Below are positions 15,827 through 24,926 of a stretch of 54,570 nucleotides of DNA, in pieces; position 1 is the stretch's first letter; every line of letters starts with the position of its first letter. The position numbers and the translations under genes are program-made. The notes under the pieces are model-generated. The model had not been told where the DNA came from, did not search any database, and saw nothing but the letters and a program-made list of their open reading frames with translations. This DNA comes from Geoalkalibacter sp. (GTDB taxonomy: Bacteria; Desulfobacterota; Desulfuromonadia; Desulfuromonadales; Geoalkalibacteraceae). The stretch is from contig NZ_JAUVWH010000003.1 of the NCBI RefSeq assembly GCF_030604225.1, positions 1 to 54,570 on the forward strand, in the 5' to 3' direction.

Positions 15827-17013
15827 GTCGTACCGCCCTTTTCCTGAAGATCCTTCTGCCCCTGCTGATCCTTGCCCTCGGCGCCGCGGGCATGGCCGCG
15901 CTCATCAAGTCCCGCCAGCCGCCGGCGCGGGAAGCTCCCGAAACCCTCGGCGCCCTGGTCGACATCCTGGAAGTCCGCCGCGGCGACCATCAGGTGCGCA
16001 TTCATGCCACGGGCACCGTGCGGCCGCGCCACGAGGTGAGCATCACCCCCCAGGTCAGCGGCCTGGTGGTGGACATCGCCCCCGGGATGCTGGCGGGCGG
16101 CCGCCTTGCCAAGGGCGAGGAGCTCTTCGCCGTGGAGGACGTCGACTATCGCCTCGCCGTGGAACGCGCCCAGGCGGCCCTAGCCCGCGCCGAACTGGAC
16201 CTGCGCACCGTGGAGGGACAGGCCCGCGTGGCCCGCGCCGAATGGCAGCGTCTCGACCTCGATGGCCAGGAGGAACCCAATCCCCTGGTACTCTTCGAGC
16301 CCCAGTTGGCCAACGCCAAGGCCGGACTCGCCGCGGCCCGCGCCCAACTCGAGCAGGCGCGTCTCGACCTGGCCCGCACCCGCCTCAGGGCGCCCTTCAA
16401 TGCCCTGGTGCGCAACGCCCAGGTGGAGATGGGCCAATACCTGCGCGCCGGCAATCCGGTGGCGACACTCATCGGCACCGATCGCGCCGAGGTCATCGTT
16501 CCTCTGCCCCTGGAGGATCTTGCCCTGGTGCGCGTGCCGCGTCCCGGCGCCAATCAGCAGGGCTCGCCCGCCGCGATTCACCTGACCTTCGGTGAACGCG
16601 GCTTCGCCTGGCAGGGGCAGGTGGTCCGCTCCCTGGGCGAGGTCGACGAACGCGGCCGCATGGCGCGCATCGTCGTCGCCGTCGAGGATCCCTACAATCT
16701 GCGCGGCACCTGGCCGGCCAACCACCCCGCCCTGGAAATGGGCAGCTTCGTGCAGGTCGAAATCCTCGGCGACACCCTGCCGCAAGTGGTGAGCATTCCG
16801 CGCACCGCTTTGCGCGAAGGTGACGAGGTATGGATCGCGGCTGAGGACGACAGCCTGCGCATCCGCGCCGTGGACGTCCTGCGCCGCGAACAGCATTCCC
16901 TGCTTATCGGTGCGGGTCTGGAGGAAGGCGAGCGGCTGGTGCTCACCCATCTCATGGGCGCCGCCGAGGGCATGAAACTGCGCCCCCGCGCTCCGGAGGA
17001 CACCCGGCCATGA
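15823..17013 (+). CDS. RND efflux periplasmic adaptor (membrane fusion protein)
   Basis: Bridges the inner-membrane RND pump and the outer-membrane channel; 396 aa. The start is ATG 15823, overlapping the channel gene stop. An N-terminal membrane anchor (residues 7-30) is followed by a lipoyl half-motif with GTVRPRHEVSITPQVSGLVVDI, a coiled-coil hairpin (about 105-185, Ala/Arg/Glu-rich) and the second lipoyl half LRAPFNALVRNAQVEMGQYL. Beta-barrel and membrane-proximal domains follow. No lipobox is seen, so the anchor is the transmembrane helix. Substrate not predictable. Confidence 0.93.
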   Translation: MSRTALFLKILLPLLILALGAAGMAALIKSRQPPAREAPETLGALVDILEVRRGDHQVRIHATGTVRPRHEVSITPQVSGLVVDIAPGMLAGGRLAKGEELFAVEDVDYRLAVERAQAALARAELDLRTVEGQARVARAEWQRLDLDGQEEPNPLVLFEPQLANAKAGLAAARAQLEQARLDLARTRLRAPFNALVRNAQVEMGQYLRAGNPVATLIGTDRAEVIVPLPLEDLALVRVPRPGANQQGSPAAIHLTFGERGFAWQGQVVRSLGEVDERGRMARIVVAVEDPYNLRGTWPANHPALEMGSFVQVEILGDTLPQVVSIPRTALREGDEVWIAAEDDSLRIRAVDVLRREQHSLLIGAGLEEGERLVLTHLMGAAEGMKLRPRAPEDTRP

Positions 17014-20000
17014 ACGGTCCGATTCGCTGGATGGCTCGCAACCACGTGGCCGCCAACCTGCTGATGCTGGTGTTCGTGGTCGGCGGCCTGATCATGGCCA
17101 AGTCCATCAAGCAGGAAATCTTTCCCGAGGTGTCCCTCGACACCATCCAGGTTTCCGTCGCCTACCCCGGCGCGGGCCCCGAGGAAATCGAGGACGGCAT
17201 TCTGCTGCAAATCGAGGATGTGCTCACCGAGGTCGACGGCATCCGCGAGTTGCGCGCCACGGCCGTGGAGGGCCTGGGCATGGTCAACGCGGTGCTGCGC
17301 GCCGGCGAGAATGCCGATGTCATCCTCCAGGACGTCAAGAGCGCGGTGGATCGCATCATCACTTTTCCCGAGGACGCCGAGCGACCCGTCATCGCCAAGC
17401 TGCTCAACCGCCGCGAGGTGGTGTCGGTGGTGGTTTACGGCGAGCTCTCCAGTCACGCCCTGCGTGAACGCGCCGAACTGATCCGCGACGAGTTGCTCGA
17501 ATTCGCGCAGATCACCCAGGTGGACCTGGGCGGGGTGCGGCCCTACGAAATCTCCATCGAGATCGGCGAGGAGAACCTGCGCCGCTACGGTCTGTCCCTC
17601 GATCAGGTGGCGCAGCGCATCCGCCGCGCGTCCCTCGATCTGCCCGCCGGCGCGGTCAAGACCCAGGGTGGTGAGATTCTGTTGCGCACCAAGGAACGGC
17701 GCTATTTCGGGCCGGGCTATGCCGACATCAGCCTGATTACCCTCGCCGACGGCACGCGGGTGCGCCTCGGGGATATCGCCACAATCAAGGACGACTTCCG
17801 CGAGACCGATGAGTTCGCGCGCTTCGACGACCAGCCGGCGGCCATGGTCAAGGTCTACCGGGTCGGCGATCAGAAACCGACGGAAATTTCCCGCATCGTC
17901 AAGCGCTACGTCGCGGAGAAAAGCCGCGACCTGCCGCCCTCGGTGCGCCTGGGCATCTGGAACGACACCTCGGAACTGCTGCAAAGCCGCATGGACCTGC
18001 TGATCAAGAACGCCATGATCGGTCTGGTGCTGGTGTTTCTCATCCTCGGCCTGTTCCTCGAAATCCGTCTGGCCCTGTGGGTCATGCTCGGCATTCCCAT
18101 TTCCTTTCTCGGCGCCATGTTCCTCATGCCGGGCATGGACGTCTCCATCAACATGATCTCCCTGTTCGCCTTCATCATGGCCCTGGGCATCGTGGTGGAC
18201 GACGCCATCGTCATCGGCGAAAACATCTTCGACCACCGGCAGATGGGCAAGCCCTATCCGCAGGCGGCCATGGACGGCGCGGTGGAGGTGGGCCGGCCGG
18301 TGATCTTTTCGGTGCTGACCACCATCGTCGCCTTTTTGCCCCTGGTGTACGTCAGCGGCATGATGGGCAAATTCATCGGCGTCATCCCCCTGGTGGTCAT
18401 CTCGATCCTCGCCGTCTCCCTCATCGAGGTGCTGTTCGTGCTGCCCGCGCATCTGTCCCTGGGTGGCCCGCGCCAGGCCCCCGGCGGCCTGCTCGGCGGC
18501 ATCGACCGGGTGCGGCGGCGCTTCGGCCGGGCGCTGGACGCCTTCATCGCCGGACCCTACCGCCGCACCCTCGATCTGTGCCTGCGGTTTCGCTACGCTA
18601 CCCTGGCCGCCGCCGTCGCGGTGCTGCTGCTTAGCGTCGGCCTGGTGGGCGGAGGGTTCATCCGCTTTCTGTTCATGCCCGCGGTGGACGGCGATGTGGT
18701 GCTGGTCAGCCTGGAGATGCCGCCGGGCACGCCGGTGGAGCTCACCCGCGAGGCGCAGGAGCACATCGTCGCGCAGGCCTACGCGACGGTCGCCGAATTC
18801 GACGAACAGCGTCCCGAAGGGTTCTCCATCCTGCGCAACATCTACGCCCTGGTGGGCGCCACCCTTGACCAGGGCGGCCCCAATCCCGGCGACACCAGCA
18901 GCGGCGCCCATCTCGCCAACATCGCCCTGTTCCTTCAACCCAGCGAGGAGCGCGGCCTGCCCGCCACGCACATCGCCCAGCGCTGGCGGCAACTGGTGGG
19001 CGAAATTCCCGGGGCGCGCAACCTCAGCTTCAAATCCAATCTGGTGATGCTCGGCGCCAACATCGACGTGCAGCTCGCCCATCAGGATTTCACCGTGCTG
19101 CAAGCCGCCGCCACCCGGCTCAAGGAGGCCCTGGCCGCCTACCCCGGGGTGGGCGACATCGCCGACAATTACGCCCCGGGCAAGCGCGAGCTCAAGCTGC
19201 GTCTCACCCCCGAAGCCTTGAGCCTGGGCCTCACCGAGGAGGACCTGGGGCGCCAGGTGCGCGCCGCCTTCCATGGCGCCGAGGCCCTGCGCCTGCAACG
19301 CGGCCGCAACGAGGTGCGCGTCATGGTGCGCTATCCCGAGGAGGACCGCCGCAGCCTCTGGGACTTCGAGCAGATGCGCATCCGCACGCCCCAGGGCGGC
19401 GAACTGCCCCTGGCGCGCGCCGCCTTCATCAGCGAAGGGCGCGGCTACAGCCAGATCAACCGCAGCGACCGCAAGCGGGTGATCAACGTCACCGCCGATG
19501 TCGATGAGAAGCGCGCCAACGCCAATCAGATCCTCGCGGACCTGCAGGCCGGCATGCTGCCGCAACTGCGCGCCGACTTTCCCGGCCTGTCCTTCGACCT
19601 GGAAGGCGAGGAAAAGGAGCGCCGCGACTCGGTGGGCAGCATGCGCCAGGGTTTCCTCCTCGCCCTGTTCGGCATCTACGCCCTGCTCGCCATTCCCTTC
19701 CGCAGCTACAGCCAGCCCCTGCTGATCATGACCGCCATTCCCTTCGGCGTGGTCGGGGCGATTCTCGGCCATCTGCTCATGGGCTTTGACCTGACCATTC
19801 TGAGTCTGTTCGGCATCGTCGCCCTCTCCGGCGTGGTGGTCAACGCCTCGCTGCTGCTCGTCGATCGCATCAACAGCGGACGGCGCGAGGGCAGCGATCT
19901 CGTGACCGCGGTCATCGAGGGCAGCATGCGGCGCTTCCGCCCGATTTTGCTCACCTCCCTGACCACCTTTTTCGGCCTGGCGCCCATGATCCTGGAAACC

Positions 20001-20186
20001 AGCGTCCAGGCCCAATTCCTCATCCCCATGGCCCTGTCCCTGGGCTTCGGGGTGCTCTTTTCCACCGGTATCACCCTGGTGCTGCTGCCCTGCCTGTACC
20101 TGGCCCTTGAGGATCTGCGCGGCCTGGTCGGCCTGCGTCCCGCCCACGGCGACCACCGCACCGAGTTGGAACCGCCGCCCGCCTGA
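17010..20186 (+). CDS. RND-family inner-membrane efflux pump (AcrB/HAE1-like)
   Basis: Proton-driven exporter of 1058 aa, the usual RND length. Twelve transmembrane helices are expected: one at the N-terminus (ANLLMLVFVVGGLIMAKSI), a block around 335-480, another around 540-560 and the last around 870-1040. The proton-relay motif GIVVDDAIVIGENIF with tandem Asp lies near residue 400. Large periplasmic loops occupy roughly 40-330 and 570-865. It overlaps the adaptor stop by four bases. The family includes multidrug and solvent pumps; sequence alone does not separate HAE1 drug pumps from related uncharacterised groups, but heavy-metal signatures are not obvious. Confidence 0.94.
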   Translation: MNGPIRWMARNHVAANLLMLVFVVGGLIMAKSIKQEIFPEVSLDTIQVSVAYPGAGPEEIEDGILLQIEDVLTEVDGIRELRATAVEGLGMVNAVLRAGENADVILQDVKSAVDRIITFPEDAERPVIAKLLNRREVVSVVVYGELSSHALRERAELIRDELLEFAQITQVDLGGVRPYEISIEIGEENLRRYGLSLDQVAQRIRRASLDLPAGAVKTQGGEILLRTKERRYFGPGYADISLITLADGTRVRLGDIATIKDDFRETDEFARFDDQPAAMVKVYRVGDQKPTEISRIVKRYVAEKSRDLPPSVRLGIWNDTSELLQSRMDLLIKNAMIGLVLVFLILGLFLEIRLALWVMLGIPISFLGAMFLMPGMDVSINMISLFAFIMALGIVVDDAIVIGENIFDHRQMGKPYPQAAMDGAVEVGRPVIFSVLTTIVAFLPLVYVSGMMGKFIGVIPLVVISILAVSLIEVLFVLPAHLSLGGPRQAPGGLLGGIDRVRRRFGRALDAFIAGPYRRTLDLCLRFRYATLAAAVAVLLLSVGLVGGGFIRFLFMPAVDGDVVLVSLEMPPGTPVELTREAQEHIVAQAYATVAEFDEQRPEGFSILRNIYALVGATLDQGGPNPGDTSSGAHLANIALFLQPSEERGLPATHIAQRWRQLVGEIPGARNLSFKSNLVMLGANIDVQLAHQDFTVLQAAATRLKEALAAYPGVGDIADNYAPGKRELKLRLTPEALSLGLTEEDLGRQVRAAFHGAEALRLQRGRNEVRVMVRYPEEDRRSLWDFEQMRIRTPQGGELPLARAAFISEGRGYSQINRSDRKRVINVTADVDEKRANANQILADLQAGMLPQLRADFPGLSFDLEGEEKERRDSVGSMRQGFLLALFGIYALLAIPFRSYSQPLLIMTAIPFGVVGAILGHLLMGFDLTILSLFGIVALSGVVVNASLLLVDRINSGRREGSDLVTAVIEGSMRRFRPILLTSLTTFFGLAPMILETSVQAQFLIPMALSLGFGVLFSTGITLVLLPCLYLALEDLRGLVGLRPAHGDHRTELEPPPA

Positions 20187-20193
20187 TCGAACC

Positions 20194-20219
20194 CGGCCCT
20201 GCCCCGCACGGCAGGGCCG
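20194..20219 (+). terminator. Hairpin after the RND operon
   Basis: A 10-bp perfect stem (CGGCCCTGCC / GGCAGGGCCG) with a six-base loop, seven bases past the pump stop. There is no T-tract, so it may act as an mRNA-stabilising end or a weak or Rho-assisted terminator. Confidence 0.5.
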
Positions 20220-20261
20220 CGGATTAATGAAATTCTCACGCGATCCCCCCTTGCTTTCCAA

Positions 20262-20292
20262 CCCGACTCAGGCTAGCGTTTTTCGAGTCGGG
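20262..20292 (+). other. Inverted repeat in the long leader of the cytochrome gene
   Basis: CCCGACTC (20262-20269) and GAGTCGGG (20285-20292) can form an 8-bp stem with a T-rich loop, about 150 bases before the cytochrome start. It could be an operator or a structured 5' leader. No known riboswitch class was recognised in 20220-20441. Confidence 0.45.
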
Positions 20293-20441
20293 CCGTTCCT
20301 CGTGCCACAAGCGCATCCGCGCCGCGGCAGGGCGAGAAAGGAGGTTGTCACGCCCCTGGCGGGGCCGCAACGGGCGATGACCGGCCGCCACTCACACCAG
20401 TTCGTCGGATTGTTTTATTTCAGGGAGGACTCTTTCGCCTT

Positions 20442-21983
20442 ATGCGCGCCAAATCGCTGACCTTCGTCAAGGTCTTGATTTTTCTGGCCGTAATCACCAG
20501 CAACCTCTGGGCGGCGGTGCCTCCGCCTCCCGTCAACCAGTATCTGGGCGTCCCCGACAGCACCTTCGCCAACCTCGTCGAGGACGACTGTCGCTTCTGC
20601 CACAATCAAACCCCGCCCATCGAAGCGGTCGACCCGACCTACCTGCCCGACCGTCATCACAACCTGCTCGGCCAGAGCGTGCCGTTCAACAGCGCCGCGC
20701 CCTACGCCCAGCCCGGCCAGCCCTACGCCTGTCTGAGCTGCCACAGCCTGGGGCCCGATCCCGTTACCGGGCAGTTTGTTTTCCAGATGTTTCGCGACTG
20801 CGCCCTATGCCATCGCCAGTTGCAGGGGCGCCCCACGGTGCATCACGCCAAGCCCGAGGCCCAGGCCGGGCAATGCGTCATCTGCCACGGCAGTCTGGTC
20901 AACGACATGGCCGATGGCCATTACATTCCCAGTTATCGACCGAGCCTGGTCACCCCCTGGCCGAGCAACAAGCCCAACGGCGGCCCCCAAGGCCAAGGCA
21001 ACTGCAACTTCTGCCACAACACCGTCGCGCTGCCCTTCTTCAACCCGGCGCCGGTCGTCGACCCCGCGAGCGGCGTGCTGGTCTTCCGCAACGCCGACAC
21101 CCACCACGCCACGGGCTTCGTCCTTGATGCGGCCAAATGCGTCTGGTGTCACAACATCACCCCCGGCATCAACAACGCCCTGTCCATCCGCACCTGCCAG
21201 AACTGCCACGGCGTCGCCTCCCTGCACAACATCCAGCACGACGACGCCGGCGACGGAATCATCCCCGGCCAGGAGAAGCCCGGCTTCGGCCACATCGGCG
21301 CCAACAGCGACTGCGTGGGCTGCCACGGCTTCAGCACCCAGTCCCTGTCCGCCCCCGGCGCGGGGCCGGTGACCCCCTTCCTCAGCGGCATCAGCCAGGC
21401 GACCGCGATCGCCGGGCAAAGTCCTTCGCTGACCCTGTACGGCAACGCCTTCGTCAGCCGGACCTCGGCAGCGGAAACTCCCATCCCCTGCCAGGTGCGC
21501 CTCACGGACAGCACCGGGCGCGACGTCCTGATCGACCCCGCGCAGGTCACGCCGGACAGGCTGCACGTCCAGCTGCCGGGCGATTTGGCGCCGGGCAACT
21601 ATCATCTGCGCGTGCTCAAGCAAGACCGCCTCAGCAATCCCCTGGTACTGGCCGTGCGGCCCGCCGTCGTCATCGACGCGGCGCGCTGCCGGGACGGCCT
21701 GGTGGACGTCACCGGCAGCGGCTTCGGCGGCCATGACCCTTCGCCCCTCGCCGGCACCGGCATCCGCCTCAGGGTCCAGGCGCAAAAGGACAAGGACAAG
21801 AAAACTAGGCCCGGCGATGTGCTCATGAGCGGCGAGGTTCTGTCCTGGAGCGACGCGCGGATTCTCGCCCGCTTTGCGTCCTGCGGGGAGAGCCTCAGCA
21901 TCGAGTCCGTGTTCGGCAGCGCCTCCGCGCCGCTGGCGCGGACGACCAGCATTGCCGTCCAACCGGCAAAGAAAACAAAATAA
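20442..21983 (+). CDS. Secreted octahaem c-type cytochrome with C-terminal Ig/IPT-like domains
   Basis: Predicted periplasmic or outer-surface electron carrier, 513 aa. A signal peptide covers residues 1-24 (VLIFLAVITSNLWAA core). Eight CXXCH haem-binding motifs begin at about residues 50, 97, 120, 145, 188, 233, 252 and 291 (for example CRFCH, CLSCH, CVICH, CVGCH). Additional histidines such as RHH, HH and HDD are spaced as possible distal ligands. After the last haem comes a haem-free half: 310-410 resembles an IPT/TIG beta-sandwich (PFLSGISQATAIAGQSPSLT, YHLRVL), then a second sandwich with VTGSGFGG. The tail is Lys-rich. It is a single-gene unit; the ribosome site GGGAGGA is rather far (about 12 bases) from the ATG. 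Electron partners are unknown. Confidence 0.9.
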   Translation: MRAKSLTFVKVLIFLAVITSNLWAAVPPPPVNQYLGVPDSTFANLVEDDCRFCHNQTPPIEAVDPTYLPDRHHNLLGQSVPFNSAAPYAQPGQPYACLSCHSLGPDPVTGQFVFQMFRDCALCHRQLQGRPTVHHAKPEAQAGQCVICHGSLVNDMADGHYIPSYRPSLVTPWPSNKPNGGPQGQGNCNFCHNTVALPFFNPAPVVDPASGVLVFRNADTHHATGFVLDAAKCVWCHNITPGINNALSIRTCQNCHGVASLHNIQHDDAGDGIIPGQEKPGFGHIGANSDCVGCHGFSTQSLSAPGAGPVTPFLSGISQATAIAGQSPSLTLYGNAFVSRTSAAETPIPCQVRLTDSTGRDVLIDPAQVTPDRLHVQLPGDLAPGNYHLRVLKQDRLSNPLVLAVRPAVVIDAARCRDGLVDVTGSGFGGHDPSPLAGTGIRLRVQAQKDKDKKTRPGDVLMSGEVLSWSDARILARFASCGESLSIESVFGSASAPLARTTSIAVQPAKKTK

Positions 21984-21995
21984 ACCTCTCCAACA

Positions 21996-22045
21996 CCACG
22001 CAAAAAGGGCGACATCCCCTCAAGGATGCCGCCCTTTTTGCGTGG
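21996..22045. terminator. Bidirectional terminator between the convergent cytochrome and glucan synthase genes
   Basis: Long near-perfect hairpin: CCACGCAAAAAGGGCG...CGCCCTTTTTGCGTGG, with a second short stem (CATCC/GGATG) and loop CCTCAA. T-tracts lie within the stem on both strands, so it can serve both convergent genes. Confidence 0.88.
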
Positions 22046-22061
22046 CCTCACTATTGACGAA

Positions 22062-24716
22062 TCAGCCGATGGTCGTGCGCCGCGCGCCCATCAGCCAGCG
22101 CAGCCGCAGCAGCCCCAGGCTGCCGCGCCGTGCCAGGGTCAGCCAGCGTGCCGCCCGCAGGTGCGCGGTCGGCATGCAGTTGGCCATGGAGGTCAGCAGC
22201 GCCGCTCCGTAGGGCAGCGACTGCACCAGCAGCAGCACGCCCCAGAGCAGTGCCTCGGGGGACCCCAGGCCGAAGCGCCACCAGGTGGCGCCGGCACTCA
22301 GCCACAGCAGGGCGCAGATCTGCCACTCTTCCCAGGCCATGAGAAAACCCTTGAACAGCGCCGGCTGATTCTCGCCCTTGGGGGTGCGCAGGAAGGGTTC
22401 GTTCTTGTAGAACAGCCCCTTGAACACCGCGCGCGCGATAACATGAGTCAGGCCCATGCCGGCGATGGCCGCGCCGACGCTCTGCCAGAAGGTGCAGTTG
22501 ACCCGCGCCCGATAGAGAACCAGGGCGTGGCTGACCTTGAACAGGAACAGGCCCAGGGTCGGCACGATGAAGGGCGCCAGGGGAAATTCGAAATACTTGG
22601 GCGCGGCCAGCAGGCCGATGGTCCAGAAGATCCCGGCGAAGGTGAAGAGCAGGTGAAAGGCATCGGCGAACCAGGGGAACCAGCCCGTGGCGAAGTGAAA
22701 CTTCTGCCCGGCGCTCAGCCCCGAGGGATTTCCGGGCAGCAGCCAGCGCCAATGCCGGCGCAGGATCTGAATGGCGCCGTAGGTCCAGCGGAACCGCTGG
22801 CCCTTGTAGCCGGCGAAGGTGAAAGGCGTAATGCCGTCACCGAAGTTGAAATTGACGTAGACCGCCTTGTACCCTCGGGCAAAGAGGCGCATGCCCAGCT
22901 CGGCGTCCTCGCAGATGCACCATTCGCTCCAGCCGCCCTGGACTTCCAAGGCCTCGCGCCGCACCAGGGTCATGGTGCCGTGCTGGATGATGGCGTTGCG
23001 CTCGTTGCGATGCACCATGCCGATCTCGAAAAAGCCGTTGTATTCCCAGTTGATCATGGTCTTGAACAGGTCGCCCTGCCATTCACGATTGTCCTGGGGC
23101 GCCTGCACGAACCCGACCTCGGGATCCTCGAAATACGGCACCAGGGACCGCAGCCAGCTCGAATGCACCACGTAGTCGGCATCGATGACGCCGACCACCT
23201 GGGCCTCGGGATCGGTCTGGGTCAGGCCGAAATTGAGCGCCCCGGCCTTGAAACCCGGCCAGTTGGCAAGGTGAAAGAAGCGGAAGCGCGGCCCGAGCAG
23301 CCGGCAGTACTCCTCCACGGGCTTCCATACTTCGTCCTTGACCGTGTTGTTGTCGAGCACCAGCACTTCGAAGTCGGGGTAATCCAGCCGCGCCAGCCCG
23401 TCGAGGGTCTGCTTGACCAGTTCGGGCGGCTCGTTGTGGATGGCCAGATGGATGGACACCTTGGGCAGCTTCTGGTAGCGGCTCGGCGGCAGCGGCCGGA
23501 AGTGACGCTTCCATTTGTCCACCCACAGCACCTCGGCCATCTCCAGGCCGCTGGTCAGCACCACCAGCAGCAGGGCGGCCTGGGCGGGCAGCAGCAGACC
23601 CCAGACGATGAGCCCGGCAAGGGTCATGTCGGAGACCAGAGGCAGCGCCGCGCTCCAGATCAGCAGGGACGCGGCCCCTTGCAGCAGCGCCGCGTAAAAG
23701 AGCCGGCCGCGCCGGCGCAGATTGTTCCACTGACGCAAAAAGATGGCCATGGGCCCCAGGGCCAGCAGAGTGGCCAGCAGCGGCTGCAGCACCCAGAAGC
23801 GCACTTCGAGAACTTCGCCGGTCATGGAAAATTTGGGGCGGCGATCCACGTCGAACAGCCCCCAGTGGATACCGGCCAGACCTTCCGCTTGTCTCTTCCA
23901 CGACTGGTCGAAGGCTTCCATGATGAAATAATCGAGGCCCTGCGCCGCCGCGACATTGAGAAATTCACGAATGAAGCGCGCCTGGCCGGTCAACGACGGA
24001 TTGGCCTTTTCCTGGCGGATGCCGCCGCTCGGCCAGCCGATCTCGCCGATGAGGATCGGCTTGTGGGGAAAGGCGAGTTGCACGCGTCGGTAGGACTCCA
24101 TCGCCCACTTGAGGGCGTCCTTTTCCGCGATGCCTTCCCAGTAGGGCAGCAGGTGAATGGTGATGAAGTCGACGTCCTCGGCCAGTTCCGGGTACTTGAG
24201 CCAGACATGCCAGGGCTCGGCGGTGCTGACCGGCACGCCGACCGAGGCGCGCACCTCGCGCAGGTATTCGCGCATCTGCCGCGTGCTCAGATCGCCGCGC
24301 AGCACCGCCTCGTTGCCGACGATGACCCGCCCCACGTTGTCGTAGGTGTTGGCGTTGGCGATGAGATTGGCAATTTCGCGCTGGTTGTTCTCCGGCCGCC
24401 GGTCGAGCCAGGCGCCGGCCGTGACCTTGAGGCCGCGGGCGCGCGCCAGGGCGGGAACCGCCTCCAGCCCGTCGGCGGAGGAATAGGTACGCACCGCGCC
24501 CGCCCAGCCTTCGAGCAGGGCCAGATCCTGGTCGATCTGCTCCGCGGTGGGGTAAATCTTTTTATAGGGATCTTGCCCCTTCTGATAGGGGCTGAAGGAG
24601 ACGCCGTTGATCAGGCCGGCATAGGTGACGGGGCGCACCGGCCGATTGAAGGCGGCCCAGACCAGCAGGTTGGCGAGAATGACGAGGAGTACGATGGCGA
24701 GGGTGGATTTGCGCAT
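22062..24716 (-). CDS. Membrane GH17-GT2 fusion beta-(1,3)-glucan synthase, NdvB-like
   Basis: Probable synthase of a cyclic or modified beta-glucan, 884 aa. The start is ATG 24716 (MRKSTLAIVLLVI), which opens a signal-anchor helix. Residues about 30-330 are a glycoside hydrolase family 17 domain: acid/base Glu136 in VIVGNEAVLRGD and nucleophile Glu225 in ILIGEIGWPSGG. Several helices follow (about 335-440). A GT2 domain then has VSIHLAIHNEPPELV, the VIDADYVV metal motif, CEDAELGMRLF and GQRFRWTYGA (the RW product-site motif), and ends in further membrane helices. The same architecture occurs in Bradyrhizobium NdvB/NdvC and Pseudomonas aeruginosa NdvB. A role in periplasmic or biofilm glucans is inferred from the family. 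Confidence 0.88.
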   Translation of the reverse strand: MRKSTLAIVLLVILANLLVWAAFNRPVRPVTYAGLINGVSFSPYQKGQDPYKKIYPTAEQIDQDLALLEGWAGAVRTYSSADGLEAVPALARARGLKVTAGAWLDRRPENNQREIANLIANANTYDNVGRVIVGNEAVLRGDLSTRQMREYLREVRASVGVPVSTAEPWHVWLKYPELAEDVDFITIHLLPYWEGIAEKDALKWAMESYRRVQLAFPHKPILIGEIGWPSGGIRQEKANPSLTGQARFIREFLNVAAAQGLDYFIMEAFDQSWKRQAEGLAGIHWGLFDVDRRPKFSMTGEVLEVRFWVLQPLLATLLALGPMAIFLRQWNNLRRRGRLFYAALLQGAASLLIWSAALPLVSDMTLAGLIVWGLLLPAQAALLLVVLTSGLEMAEVLWVDKWKRHFRPLPPSRYQKLPKVSIHLAIHNEPPELVKQTLDGLARLDYPDFEVLVLDNNTVKDEVWKPVEEYCRLLGPRFRFFHLANWPGFKAGALNFGLTQTDPEAQVVGVIDADYVVHSSWLRSLVPYFEDPEVGFVQAPQDNREWQGDLFKTMINWEYNGFFEIGMVHRNERNAIIQHGTMTLVRREALEVQGGWSEWCICEDAELGMRLFARGYKAVYVNFNFGDGITPFTFAGYKGQRFRWTYGAIQILRRHWRWLLPGNPSGLSAGQKFHFATGWFPWFADAFHLLFTFAGIFWTIGLLAAPKYFEFPLAPFIVPTLGLFLFKVSHALVLYRARVNCTFWQSVGAAIAGMGLTHVIARAVFKGLFYKNEPFLRTPKGENQPALFKGFLMAWEEWQICALLWLSAGATWWRFGLGSPEALLWGVLLLVQSLPYGAALLTSMANCMPTAHLRAARWLTLARRGSLGLLRLRWLMGARRTTIG

Positions 24717-24785
24717 AGGCTGTCTTCTGACTTCCTCCAGAAAGGAGCGTGGACGTCGTCCGGAAAAATTTCCCCCTACACAACA

Positions 24786-24813
24786 AAAGCCCTTCACCGG
24801 ACGCGAAGGGCAT
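24786..24813 (-). terminator. Intrinsic terminator after the FKBP gene
   Basis: Minus strand GCCCTTC-loop-GAAGGGC (24813-24791) followed by TTTTGTTG. It lies about 115 bases past the FKBP stop and before the glucan synthase, separating the two genes. Confidence 0.75.
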
Positions 24814-24926
24814 TGCCAAGATCGTTTCAAATTTTCAAGGACGGTCCCGACTCGGGCCGACCGACAACTTCGAGAGCGGATTCTACGGCCGAAGCCCAAC
24901 TCCTGTCAATCGGGAAAATTGCCGAG

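Noticed and set aside
16692-20261. Long open frame (1189 codons) on the minus strand across the RND pump
   Set aside because: Same low-complexity antisense character; the plus strand holds clear RND motifs in a coupled operon.
20220-20441. Possible cyclic-di-GMP (GEMM) riboswitch ahead of the cytochrome
   Set aside because: Considered because such switches precede Geobacter cytochromes, but the required GGGACGCAAAGCC-type core and GAAA tetraloop order are not present.
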